Positions 55,824-64,000 are shown, numbered from the stretch's first letter. The stretch is 64,000 nucleotides of DNA from Sediminibacterium sp. FEMGT703S (GCA_002786355.1 PGCO01000013.1:124001-188000); one strand, 5' to 3'. Numbers and translations: made by a program. The notes: generated by a model from the letters alone, not told the origin.

Positions 55824-56021
55824 TTATTTTGACTTCACTGCTTTGATTAGCTTTTCATTACGCTTATCTGCACGTGCGTTTTGAAGTGAGATAACCGCCC
55901 AAATGGCTGCTGGAATCCATCCAATCAACGTAATCTGAAGGATAAAACAGATAAACGCCGTGAAAATCCTTCCTCGAAGAAAAAATGAAAGTGCAGGAAA
56001 GAAAATTGCGATGAGTGTCAT
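55824..56021 (-). CDS. YqaE/Pmp3-family small membrane protein
   Basis: A 65-residue protein with two hydrophobic segments, matching the Pmp3/YqaE (UPF0057) family. The second segment FILQITLIGWIPAAIWAVIS is the family hallmark, and a basic tail follows. Relatives in yeast and plants affect membrane potential and salt tolerance; the bacterial role is unclear. It lies between the lyase-like lipoprotein gene (43 bases upstream) and His-rich copy A (19 bases downstream), in the same direction. Confidence 0.85.
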   Translation of the reverse strand: MTLIAIFFPALSFFLRGRIFTAFICFILQITLIGWIPAAIWAVISLQNARADKRNEKLIKAVKSK

Positions 56022-56064
56022 AAAAATTTTTATCTACTAAATATAAGGAATTTGCATAATTCAA

Positions 56065-57087
56065 TTAACCCCCTTTGGGTTTGAATTTCAATACTTTTAA
56101 TCCTGCAATATCTCCTACATAAATATTTCCTTTATTGTCGATAACAATATCATGGAACCAGCTACTCTCTCTTACTTTTTTTCCTGAAATCCCAAAATGT
56201 TGATTTACGCTTGTAGAAGCTTCACAGATAAAAAAGGTTGAACCCTTTGCACTACTGTCTTGATTAAGTGTAGGATCATAATCAATAGCAAAGACTCTAT
56301 TATTAGCATTTACGGCAACAGAAGGTAATTGCTGAACCATTGCATCATTTTGAATCACCCCTTTGAAATTTCCATTGGTGTCAAATAATTGAATTCGATT
56401 GTTTTGCCGATCGGCAACATAAATGGTTTCTTGAGAATCAATAGCCAGTCCGTGGGGAATATTAAACTGACCAACTCCTTTACCAAAGCTCCCCCACTCT
56501 TTTATATATTTACCAGTAGGAGTAAACTTAACTACTCTGCTATTTCTGTACCCATCACTCACATAAAAAAAGCCTTCTTTATCTACTGTTACATCAGTTG
56601 GCCTATTGAAGTGTAAAGAATCATTTCCACCTTCTTTGGCTACCCCCAACTTCATTAATAGTTTCCCATCATGAGAAAATTTAAATACCTGGTGCAAAGC
56701 CACATCCGTTACCCAAATATTATTGTTTCGATCTACCATTAATCCATGAGGCATTACAAAATGATTGGCTCCCCATGCATTGATTTTCTTACCAGTCTCT
56801 GCGTCGATTTCAAAAATAGTTGGAACAGAAATTAGTGAATCAGGAAAAGGCTCTACCCATTTTCTTCCTGTACGTTGAAATACGAATATATGATTACTCG
56901 TATCAATACCGATACCCGTTGGTTGGCTCACAATCATTTGGTTAGCCGTTTTATTCCAAACCAAGTCTGCCACGTAATTAGCAGAGGCAATATCTTTTTT
57001 ATTTGCTTTTCCTTCTACACATGCTTGCACACTGATAATCAATAAACAAAATAACAAGTATTCAAATCGGGCAATTAGGAATTTCAT
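56065..57087 (-). CDS. Peptidylglycine alpha-amidating lyase (PAL)-like beta-propeller lipoprotein
   Basis: A 340-residue exported six-bladed NHL-type propeller. The N-terminus ends in a lipobox-like SVQAC (Cys23). Residues match rat PAL in order and spacing: His114 (MPHGLMVD), His212 (IPHGLAID) and His312 (WFHDIVID) for the zinc ligands His585/690/786; Tyr180 in VSDGYRNSR for Tyr654; and Arg72 and Arg227 for Arg533 and Arg706. PAL splits peptidyl-alpha-hydroxyglycine into peptide amide and glyoxylate. The partner monooxygenase PHM is absent from the window, so the substrate is unknown. Comparisons are from memory of the PAL literature. Confidence 0.8.
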   Translation of the reverse strand: MKFLIARFEYLLFCLLIISVQACVEGKANKKDIASANYVADLVWNKTANQMIVSQPTGIGIDTSNHIFVFQRTGRKWVEPFPDSLISVPTIFEIDAETGKKINAWGANHFVMPHGLMVDRNNNIWVTDVALHQVFKFSHDGKLLMKLGVAKEGGNDSLHFNRPTDVTVDKEGFFYVSDGYRNSRVVKFTPTGKYIKEWGSFGKGVGQFNIPHGLAIDSQETIYVADRQNNRIQLFDTNGNFKGVIQNDAMVQQLPSVAVNANNRVFAIDYDPTLNQDSSAKGSTFFICEASTSVNQHFGISGKKVRESSWFHDIVIDNKGNIYVGDIAGLKVLKFKPKGG

Positions 57088-57116
57088 AAATAGAATTGTA
57101 CTTAAAATGAAGGAAA

Positions 57117-58025
57117 TTATTTTGCTAGCCCATATTCATTTTCAATCATTTGCTTTAGCTTAATCCCATCTTTTTCCATTTGACCTAATGCCCATAGATA
57201 TACCCTTGCATTTTGCGAAATAGTAATTCTATAATTACTATACTGTTTTATTAAAGACATATCATTCGTCAAAAGTTTTAAATTTTCAGGATACACTTCA
57301 TTCGGGGTATTCAACAGGGGAGATTCTGCAAAATCATTTGATTGAATAGCAGTAGAATCAGTGGACCATCTATCAAATATTTTTGAGCTGAGCTCAAGTC
57401 CTGATTGTATTCTCTGTTCTGTTCTTTCTGAAACCTTATTAATCACATCTCTCCATGCCCAATATTGATTAATTTGTTTAACAATTGAATCATTGCTTAT
57501 CAAGCGCAAATTCCCTGAACTTCGCAACTGGGTAATTGTTTGGTCTCGCAAAAAAGGTGTCAACAGTGCGCTATAATTATTCAACTGCCTATACAGTGTG
57601 GGGATTTTCAAAGTAAAATCAGGTGCGTTCAAATTGGCCGTTAAAGAATCATACCCTCTTAGTTGATTTTTCATGCGTGATAATTCCCAATGAATAAAGC
57701 TGGTATCACTTTTGATATCTTCCATCAAGTCAGCCATGTATTTCTTTTCTTTCTGATGCTCTACATAATGCTCCACTTGAATCTCTGCCAAAAACCCGCA
57801 GAACACAGCTAAGAACAACATAAAGAATTCCCAGAAATAAGACTTCCAGTTCTTTTTTCCATGATCGTGATGTGCATGATGATGTACTTCCATATTTTCG
57901 GTTGTTTCAGTTGTTTCGGTAGAATCTGCTATTTGATTTGATTGGCCTTGAACAGAATTCATTTCTTCAGAAATAGAATTTTCTGCGGGTTGTTCGAAGC
58001 TCTTTTCTGCAGTATTATCGGACAT
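57117..58025 (-). CDS. His-rich single-pass membrane protein, copy B
   Basis: A 302-residue paralogue of copy A. A 44-residue polar tail rich in Ser, Thr, Glu and Gln precedes the module (residues 45-81). The helical C-terminal domain contains FLRDQTITQLRSSGNLRLIS. Its linker TENMEVHHH matches that of copy C, and its module is nearly identical to copy C in DNA, so B and C share recent history. The lyase-like lipoprotein gene follows by 29 bases. Function unknown; probably anchored in the inner membrane. Confidence 0.75.
   Translation of the reverse strand: MSDNTAEKSFEQPAENSISEEMNSVQGQSNQIADSTETTETTENMEVHHHAHHDHGKKNWKSYFWEFFMLFLAVFCGFLAEIQVEHYVEHQKEKKYMADLMEDIKSDTSFIHWELSRMKNQLRGYDSLTANLNAPDFTLKIPTLYRQLNNYSALLTPFLRDQTITQLRSSGNLRLISNDSIVKQINQYWAWRDVINKVSERTEQRIQSGLELSSKIFDRWSTDSTAIQSNDFAESPLLNTPNEVYPENLKLLTNDMSLIKQYSNYRITISQNARVYLWALGQMEKDGIKLKQMIENEYGLAK
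57783..57893 (-). repeat. His-rich/transmembrane module, copy B (111 bases)
   Basis: This is nearly identical to copy C over its whole length, with similarity continuing into the preceding linker codons (TTCGGTTG on the plus strand just beyond 57893). Confidence 0.88.
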
Positions 58026-58075
58026 TTTATAATAATTTCTGAATTTATTTATAAAGAATATTTGATTAAAAAGTT

Positions 58076-59425
58076 TTAATCAAAGTCGTATTCCTGCCTT
58101 AACTGACTCATAACTGAACTTGCCGCAGCTCTGTAATCTGGCCAGGTAGTTAACTTAATCCCCCTCATCATCAATAAATAATTACCAGCTAAATTAATGC
58201 ACTCGTCCCTATCCATTTGTTCTGGCTTTTTAAAAAAAGGTTTAATCCCTATTACAGGATTTTTTCTTAAATAAGCATCAGCAACATTTAACGCTCCTTT
58301 ATTCATAAATAATTCTAACCACATAAAATCCAGATGCTTCAAGTAAAAAGGACGCAGGGAATTTGACATATAATACAATTCTCTTTCATTACGCATACGA
58401 ATAAAATTAATACTGGAAGAAAGCTTACTTATAGCATCCTGAACGGACTGCTTTTTAAAATACCGGCGACTACCAGAGCTTTGCAATTGCATTAAAACAC
58501 CATCTGTAGGATCAAAAATGGTTCTGTTCGAAACAGTGATGTAGGCAAAAGCCATAGCACGAATGGCGGAGTCAGCTTCCTGTTTAAAATCAGCTTTAGC
58601 AAAATATTGCATCAGGTATTTCAATGAATTTTCTTTCTCCATCCTTAACTCTTTCACTTTATTTAATCGAATGGAGTCTTCATATAATTCGGTATACAAA
58701 CTCTTGGCTAACTCCTTTGCGCGATCATTTTCGATTTTATGCTCCAATTGATACTCTGCTAAGAACCCGCAGAACACAGCTAAAAACAACATAAAGAATT
58801 CCCAGAAATAAGACTTCCAGGTTTTTTTTCCATGATCGTGATGTGCATGATGATGTACTTCCATATTTTCGGTTGATTCAATTTGTTCGTTAGATGTTGT
58901 TTGATTTTCTTCAAAAGGATAAAAGCGATCAATCAATTGATTGACGTGCAATTCCTTAAGGGCTGCATAGGATTTCTGATCTTGGCCTGCTTTTTCAGCA
59001 AGATCATACTTTAATTGCTGGTATTCTGCCTTAGCCCATTCATTATTACGTAAATAATCCCTAGTGATTAGGTGGCGCTTTAGAGCAGGACTATCTGCGG
59101 AGCAAACATATAAATGGTGTCGGAGGGAATCCAATACCTCATGTTGCTCCCCTTCTTCCCTTTTGAAGACTTCACGATCTTCAATTCCTTGGTTACCCTT
59201 ATGGGAATAGCCGATTACTTCCAATGCTGCTTTGATAGACTGAAAATCAACAGGATCTTTATAAACGATATCAATATCAATAATTGGTTTGGCTGCTAAG
59301 CCAGGAACGGCGGTACTTCCTACATGTTCAATTGTAATTTCAAGACCATCTAAAGCTTGGTCAAGAACCTGCTTGATACGTTGAAAGTGATCTATCCAAG
59401 AAGTTGTGTAATTGCTGAGGAGCAT
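58076..59425 (-). CDS. GrpB-like nucleotidyltransferase fused to the His-rich membrane module, copy C
   Basis: A 449-residue fusion. Residues 1 to about 170 are a complete GrpB (UPF0157) domain: EHVGSTAVPGLAAKPIIDID with the nucleotidyltransferase-type GS and DxD, RHHLYVC, and a final helix KELHVNQLIDRFY. A short polar linker leads to the module at 188-224 and a periplasmic-type helical domain (LMQLQSSGSRRYFKK). Full-length GrpB relatives usually end after the first domain. Met188 could be an internal start for a stand-alone His-rich protein. No frameshift separates the parts. It heads the group leading to the beta-lactamase fusion. Confidence 0.85.
   Translation of the reverse strand: MLLSNYTTSWIDHFQRIKQVLDQALDGLEITIEHVGSTAVPGLAAKPIIDIDIVYKDPVDFQSIKAALEVIGYSHKGNQGIEDREVFKREEGEQHEVLDSLRHHLYVCSADSPALKRHLITRDYLRNNEWAKAEYQQLKYDLAEKAGQDQKSYAALKELHVNQLIDRFYPFEENQTTSNEQIESTENMEVHHHAHHDHGKKTWKSYFWEFFMLFLAVFCGFLAEYQLEHKIENDRAKELAKSLYTELYEDSIRLNKVKELRMEKENSLKYLMQYFAKADFKQEADSAIRAMAFAYITVSNRTIFDPTDGVLMQLQSSGSRRYFKKQSVQDAISKLSSSINFIRMRNERELYYMSNSLRPFYLKHLDFMWLELFMNKGALNVADAYLRKNPVIGIKPFFKKPEQMDRDECINLAGNYLLMMRGIKLTTWPDYRAAASSVMSQLRQEYDFD
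58754..58864 (-). repeat. His-rich/transmembrane module, copy C (111 bases)
   Basis: This is almost the same DNA as copy B, about 860 bases away in direct orientation. Such closely spaced direct repeats can recombine. Confidence 0.88.
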
Positions 59426-59473
59426 TGTTGTTAACTAAAACAGAAAGATAATTCATATCAACTATAAATAGCA

Positions 59474-60598
59474 TTAACTAACTTGATTTTCTTTGTCAAA
59501 ATAAGCTTTTACCTTGGCTTTTAAAATAATGGCTGCTTGTTCCATTGCTCTTTTGGTAGATGTTTTTTTATCCTTAATGGTTATACAAGGAATATTCTTT
59601 AAATCAGACTTAAGATTGATTTCAGCAGTACCTGCCACTAATAAAATAGGCAGCTTTAATGTCTTGGCTATATTAACCAAAGTTCCTACTACTTTACCTG
59701 CTGTGGATTGAGCATCAATCTTTCCCTCACCAGTTATTAATAAATTAGCCTTTTTTAATACTTTAAGGATATCACTATTCTTAATGACCAAATCAATCCC
59801 TTTAACCATGGTAGCATTAAAATAAGCAGAAAGCATGGCAGACACTCCACCAGCTGCCCCAAGTCCTTGCAAGGTTGAAATATCATTTCCAGTCTCTTTC
59901 AATATCACTTTAGCTAACGCCTTTAATCCTTTGTCTAGTTGAATTACTTGCGATGGAGTTGCCCCCTTTTGCGGTCCATAAACAAAAGCAGCCCCATTTT
60001 TACCATATAATGGATTAATTACATCGCAGGCAATTTCAATTTTAATTTTTGGAATAGTGCTAGGCTTTTTAATATGCCGTACATGTATCATAGATGCTCC
60101 TACCGGAGCCAATTCATTTTGGTATTTATCAAAAAATGTAAAACCGAGAGCAGCAGCAATACCTAAACCTCCATCATTGGTAGCACTTCCCCCCAATCCT
60201 AGTACTATTTTTTTAGCCCCTTTTTTAATGGCATGATTCATTAATATCCCTGTGCCATAACTAGATGTAATGCATGGATTACGTTCTTGGGTTTTCAATA
60301 ATACCAAACCTGAGGCGACTGCTAACTCTATATATGCAGTTTTTTTATTCTCATCCCATTGATAATTTCCTTTTATTTTTCGATTAAGAGGATCAACTGT
60401 ATTAACACGAATAGTCTGAGTACGTTGATAATACTTTATCACTTCTACAAATCCATCACCACCATCAGCCATTGGAAATATTGCTACGTTTTGGCGTGGA
60501 TAAATTGATTTTATGGCTGCTTTAATTTGAGTGCATGCATCAAATGAAGTTAAACTCCCTTTAAACTTATCAACTGCAACTACAATATTCATATTCAA
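59474..60598 (-). CDS. Glycerate kinase (GlxK/GarK type)
   Basis: A 374-residue glycerate kinase of the two-domain GlxK family, which phosphorylates D-glycerate to 2- or 3-phosphoglycerate. It has the opening VVAVDKFKGSLTSFDACTQIK, MADGGDGFVEV, the central VLGLGGSATNDGGLGIAAALGF, and LLITGEGKIDAQSTAGK near the C-terminus. It follows the symporter gene by one base. With the sugar-glycerate hydrolase genes upstream it fits the last step of a glycoside-of-glycerate pathway. Confidence 0.93.
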   Translation of the reverse strand: MNMNIVVAVDKFKGSLTSFDACTQIKAAIKSIYPRQNVAIFPMADGGDGFVEVIKYYQRTQTIRVNTVDPLNRKIKGNYQWDENKKTAYIELAVASGLVLLKTQERNPCITSSYGTGILMNHAIKKGAKKIVLGLGGSATNDGGLGIAAALGFTFFDKYQNELAPVGASMIHVRHIKKPSTIPKIKIEIACDVINPLYGKNGAAFVYGPQKGATPSQVIQLDKGLKALAKVILKETGNDISTLQGLGAAGGVSAMLSAYFNATMVKGIDLVIKNSDILKVLKKANLLITGEGKIDAQSTAGKVVGTLVNIAKTLKLPILLVAGTAEINLKSDLKNIPCITIKDKKTSTKRAMEQAAIILKAKVKAYFDKENQVS

Positions 60599-60599
60599 A

Positions 60600-62177
60600 T
60601 TATACTAAGCTGGTTAAATAAAAACATATAGCCATTATCAAGAAAAAATAACTTAATAAAATTGCAGATTCTCTAGTAAACAGAGCTTTAATAATCGTAG
60701 GATTCTCTACAACATAAGTATTCTGACCTACCGATCTATTGGAATAAATAAAATAATGACAAATCAGCGCAACTACGAAAGTAGTAACCGCACCAATCAC
60801 ATTCCACCAAAACCAAAAAATATTTTTAAAGAAAATCCACAAAATTAAATTCAATAGCACTCCTACAACCACTCCTGTATTTGCACTTTTTGCTTGTATT
60901 TTTTTGGTGAATATGGCAAGTAAAAACATACACACTACTGGGCCGTAAAACACAGAACCAATTTTATTAATTGCTTCAATAACTGTTTTAGCAATATTGC
61001 CCATAAAAAATGCCAAAACTAAAGTTACAAGGCCCCATACTAATGCAGCTACTTTAGAATAGGTAACGTATTTTGTTGATGGAATTGACCATTTTTTTGC
61101 AATAAAGTCTTCCATAGATACCGCAGCCAATGAGTTAATATTAGAACTATATGCAGACATTGCTGCTGCAATAATGGCTACAATAATCACCCCAATAATT
61201 CCATGTGGCAAATACGTAGTAATAAAAACAGGTATCATTAAATCTGGTTTTTCCAGCGGAATTTTTGCAGCAAAATCTGCATTAAGACTCACTAACGTGC
61301 CCAATATAAGTCCACCAATACAATAACTTAATGTAATTGGAAATCTAAATAGACCATTAAAAAGCAATAATTTTTTGACTGTTTTCTCGTCTTTTGCAGA
61401 TAAGATTCGTTGAACTTGTGATTGATCTGTACCATAATATGCACAGTACAAAAAAATACCCCCAAACAACATTGGCCAAAATCCAAATTCTTGACTATCA
61501 AAGCCAGTATTTCTAAATCGCAACACTTCTAATCGTTTCGTATCTACGTTTTGGATGAAAATATCCCAACCACCTATTTGCTTTAGGCCAAAATAAATGA
61601 TGATAAAAATACCTAATACTTTAATGATCATTTGCGCTACTTCACTGTAAACAATTGCTTTCATTCCACCTTCTAAAGAATAAACAATTGTAACCACAGA
61701 TATGATTAAAATGGTTTGCATAAAAGAAAGCTGTAAAATAGAGGTCAAAATTAATGACACCGCATAAACAGTAACGGAAGTAGCGAATGCCCTACTAATT
61801 AAAAAAACAGAACTCAAGAGTAATCTTGATGAACTATTAAATCGTTTTTCTAAAAAAGCATAAGCGCTTACCACTGAGGATTTATATAAAGCAGGTGCAA
61901 TAAACGCTATAAGAATAATCATCGCCAAAGGGACACCAAATTCAAAAGTTAACCATTGCATACCCCCACCAGCTCTGAGCCCTACAAATGCAGGTGCAGA
62001 AACAAAACTAATTACGGATAACTGTGTGGCCATGGTAGACATACATAATGAGAACCAGCCAAAACCTTTTCCCCCTAAAAAGTATTCAGTGTCTTTTTCA
62101 CTTTTTTTGAATTTGAATCCAAGCCAAATCATTAACAAAAAATAGAGCAGTACTATCCCGTAATCAAGTAAGTTCAT
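60600..62177 (-). CDS. Sodium:solute symporter (SSS family)
   Basis: A 525-residue transporter with about 13-14 membrane helices, close to the SGLT/SSS group. The N-terminal DTEYFLGGKGFGWF, the sodium-site region TMATQLSVISFVSAPAFVGLRAG-like and the YGTDQSQVQRIL motif are characteristic. I start at the ATG at 62177, two bases after the hydrolase stop; an earlier TTG at 62186 would overlap that gene. It is predicted to import the substrate of the GH63-like hydrolases, probably mannosyl- or glucosyl-glycerate. That substrate is inferred from context. Confidence 0.9.
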   Translation of the reverse strand: MNLLDYGIVLLYFLLMIWLGFKFKKSEKDTEYFLGGKGFGWFSLCMSTMATQLSVISFVSAPAFVGLRAGGGMQWLTFEFGVPLAMIILIAFIAPALYKSSVVSAYAFLEKRFNSSSRLLLSSVFLISRAFATSVTVYAVSLILTSILQLSFMQTILIISVVTIVYSLEGGMKAIVYSEVAQMIIKVLGIFIIIYFGLKQIGGWDIFIQNVDTKRLEVLRFRNTGFDSQEFGFWPMLFGGIFLYCAYYGTDQSQVQRILSAKDEKTVKKLLLFNGLFRFPITLSYCIGGLILGTLVSLNADFAAKIPLEKPDLMIPVFITTYLPHGIIGVIIVAIIAAAMSAYSSNINSLAAVSMEDFIAKKWSIPSTKYVTYSKVAALVWGLVTLVLAFFMGNIAKTVIEAINKIGSVFYGPVVCMFLLAIFTKKIQAKSANTGVVVGVLLNLILWIFFKNIFWFWWNVIGAVTTFVVALICHYFIYSNRSVGQNTYVVENPTIIKALFTRESAILLSYFFLIMAICFYLTSLV

Positions 62178-62179
62178 AA

Positions 62180-63520
62180 TTAACAAATTGAAGGATTATA
62201 AATGAAATCTAAATACAAAGCGGCAGACCACGAAAACAAATCGGCACCAATTCCTCTTTTTTCTTGCGCTTCCCCATTTGGTCTAGGATCAAAATATTCA
62301 AAGGAACCCTCATTCTCAATTAATTTCATTGAATCTTTTTTAACCCTATCAGCCAAATCAATAAAACCATATCGCTCTAGTCCATGGTATAACATCCAAT
62401 TAACATTAATCCAAACAGGGCCTCTCCAATATTTTAATGGATTAAATGCCGGCTCATCAAATGCACAAGACGCACATAAATACCAATTTTCGTTTTTTGC
62501 AAATGAAGTAGTCAAGTGACTCACCAATGAATTGGCTTGATCTGATGAACAAATGCCTGCAAATAATGGCATAAAACCAGATGATACTTTTATAGGTATA
62601 GACTTATTAGCTCTTAAATCGTAAGCGTAATAAAACCCAGTAGCAGGACTCCAAAATTTAGCATTAATAGATTCAATTGTTTTTGTATTCCAACTTTCTA
62701 TTTCACTAATATCTTGATTTAAATATTTACCAAGTTCAATTAAACCATAATTTGATTTTACTAGCATTGAATTGAACAATACGTCTTGAACTAAAAAAGG
62801 GGAAGTTTGAGCAATGATAGAATCGTCATAATCGCAAGCTACAAAACGATCAATTAAATTAATATAACGCTTATAATTTTCATTAGTGGGCCTCTCCGAC
62901 TCATCCACCAACTTATTATCCTTTCTTAAATGTGATACATCTCTTGCAGTGGAAACATCCATTGAATCAAAAATATGATCCCATAGTGGTGAATTGTCTG
63001 TACCGCTTTCCCAGTTATGCTGAATATAAACAAGCCCTTCATTATTTGGATCTCTATGGGTATATAAATAACGATGAAATGCCAACACTTTAGGAAATAT
63101 ATCTAGCAAAAAAGCATTCCATTTAGGATTAGACTGCATCATTGAATGCATCCTTAGTAATACAAATCCAAATACTGGTGGCTGAGTAATCCCTGTAGAA
63201 GAAACTTCTTGACTGCTAAATTGCAACTGATCGGTTTTCCAAACTTCAGGGCCAGGAAAATAGTTGTCGTTTAGTTGATGAAATGCAATATGGGGTAACA
63301 TACCATTCTTCCACTGAGCTTTGAACATTGACGAGACTTCCTCCATTGCTCTATCCGAATCAATATAGCTCAACGCAATAGCAATAAAGCCTGCATCCCA
63401 ATTCCACTGAAATGGATATAAACGAGCACTAGGTATGGTATATCCATTTCTCCAATTATTATTTAAAATATTTTTTAAATCTTCAACAGTTGTTTTATTA
63501 TTTAATAACGCGTTTATCAT
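62180..63520 (-). CDS. GH63-like hydrolase, mannosylglycerate/glucosylglycerate hydrolase type
   Basis: A 446-residue alpha/alpha-barrel glycosidase without a signal peptide. Features match the MgH/GgH group: PSARLYPFQWNWDAGFIA near residue 30, WKNGMLPHIAFH, HNWESGTDNSPLWD (Asp175 a candidate acid) and FEYFDP (Glu408 a candidate base). The length is that of characterised glucosylglycerate hydrolases, as far as I recall. It lies 3 bases upstream of the symporter start, with glycerate kinase beyond. Glycerate released here would feed that kinase. Mannose versus glucose cannot be told. Confidence 0.82.
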   Translation of the reverse strand: MINALLNNKTTVEDLKNILNNNWRNGYTIPSARLYPFQWNWDAGFIAIALSYIDSDRAMEEVSSMFKAQWKNGMLPHIAFHQLNDNYFPGPEVWKTDQLQFSSQEVSSTGITQPPVFGFVLLRMHSMMQSNPKWNAFLLDIFPKVLAFHRYLYTHRDPNNEGLVYIQHNWESGTDNSPLWDHIFDSMDVSTARDVSHLRKDNKLVDESERPTNENYKRYINLIDRFVACDYDDSIIAQTSPFLVQDVLFNSMLVKSNYGLIELGKYLNQDISEIESWNTKTIESINAKFWSPATGFYYAYDLRANKSIPIKVSSGFMPLFAGICSSDQANSLVSHLTTSFAKNENWYLCASCAFDEPAFNPLKYWRGPVWINVNWMLYHGLERYGFIDLADRVKKDSMKLIENEGSFEYFDPRPNGEAQEKRGIGADLFSWSAALYLDFIYNPSIC

Positions 63521-63521
63521 A

Positions 63522-64000
63522 CTATAGTGAATTTTGGTTGTATTTTAAATCTAAATAAACTGCTGCAGTCCAGGAAAAATCTGGTCCACCAAGCCCTTTG
63601 TGATTGATGTTATCCGTATTTTTTTCTTCAGGTGTTGGATCAAAATATTCAAACATGCCATAGTTTTCAATCAGGAAAACCGTCTGTTCTTTTACCTTAT
63701 TTGCCAAATCAACAAAATCATACCGCAAAAGACCATGATATAGTAACCAATTTACATTGGGCCATAAAGGGCCACGCCAATAGCGCTTTGCGTCAAAATC
63801 AATGGCCGAGGAAGAATAGGAAGGACATAAGAACCAATCGGCATGCTGAATGAATTCATCATTCATTTTTGTAATTAAATGTCCTGCTTGTTTAGCCGAA
63901 GGTATTCCGGCAAATAAAGCAACCAATGCACCTACTATATCCTTCTTAATGAGGCTATTTGCATTCAAGTCGAATGGATAATAAAAGTTTTCTTCCCTAC
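63522..64000 (-). CDS. Second GH63-like hydrolase, partial (N-terminus outside window)
   Basis: The C-terminal 158 or so residues of a paralogue of the neighbouring hydrolase. The frame stays open to the window edge; the codons before 63968 read NFYYPFDLNANSL, parallel to FYYAYDLRANKS in the neighbour. KRYWRGPLWPNVNWLLYHGL and MFEYFDPTPEE correspond to KYWRGPVWINVNWMLYHGL and SFEYFDPRPNG. The gene ends one base before the complete copy starts. Its start and full length are beyond the right edge. Confidence 0.88.
   Translation of the reverse strand, partial: REENFYYPFDLNANSLIKKDIVGALVALFAGIPSAKQAGHLITKMNDEFIQHADWFLCPSYSSSAIDFDAKRYWRGPLWPNVNWLLYHGLLRYDFVDLANKVKEQTVFLIENYGMFEYFDPTPEEKNTDNINHKGLGGPDFSWTAAVYLDLKYNQNSL

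Noticed and set aside
1..64000. CRISPR arrays, tRNA or rRNA genes, insertion sequences, phage or toxin-antitoxin loci
   Set aside because: I saw no regularly spaced repeats, cloverleaf-like sequence, transposase motifs or phage genes. The only clear DNA repeat is the 111-base coding module.

Overview
The window reads as a chromosomal segment of a Bacteroidota bacterium, most likely family Chitinophagaceae. The evidence is low GC content, the absence of Shine-Dalgarno motifs, several TAnnTTTG (-7) promoter boxes, and lineage-typical genes: a fused E1 alpha/beta 2-oxoacid dehydrogenase, tandem DUF1573 proteins, a DUF5723-type outer-membrane protein, an OmpA protein with a thrombospondin-3 repeat, and an insert-bearing SecA. 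No rRNA, tRNA, CRISPR array, insertion sequence or phage gene was seen, and no gene-free stretch exceeds 300 bases.

1-10.3 kb (all minus): a possible ten-gene run. It goes from deoC through a SPOR protein, an M20 amidohydrolase, malic enzyme (maeB), mlaE, a DUF4442 hotdog protein and a beta-CASP metallo-hydrolase to a periplasmic molybdenum hydroxylase set (2Fe-2S subunit, Tat-exported large subunit, c-type cytochrome cut by the window edge). 10.3-20.5 kb is housekeeping: secA (minus), then atpG, scpB, lysA, mlaF, a thioredoxin-fold protein and mdh (plus). 20.5-32.8 kb holds transporters (MFS, DedA, dicarboxylate symporter, amino-acid permease), a family 9 glycosyltransferase, YebC, a DCC protein, a SIMPL protein, the E1 enzyme, two DUF1573 proteins and an aminotransferase. 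33-40 kb holds envelope proteins, a cold-shock protein and a GAF histidine kinase.

39.9-46.7 kb is a complete seven-gene drug-efflux operon: tetR, tolC, HlyD-type adaptor, two ABC ATPases and two ABC-2 permeases. A consensus promoter abuts a 6-4-6 inverted repeat directly upstream of tetR. 46.7-53.8 kb looks like a decaying region. It contains an M1 peptidase, a DinB protein, a secreted zinc phospholipase C-like gene broken by an in-frame stop and a one-base deletion, and a hydrolase reduced to its two ends.

53.8-59.4 kb is the most unusual part. A subclass B1 metallo-beta-lactamase is fused to a C-terminal Dabb domain. Three paralogous membrane proteins share a 37-residue His-rich/transmembrane module (HHHAHHDHGKK); in one of them the module follows a full GrpB nucleotidyltransferase-like domain. 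Between them lie a Pmp3-type protein and a lipoprotein resembling peptidylglycine alpha-amidating lyase.

59.5-64 kb encodes glycerate kinase, a sodium:solute symporter and two tandem GH63-like hydrolases. This is probably a pathway that imports mannosyl- or glucosyl-glycerate, hydrolyses it and phosphorylates the released glycerate.
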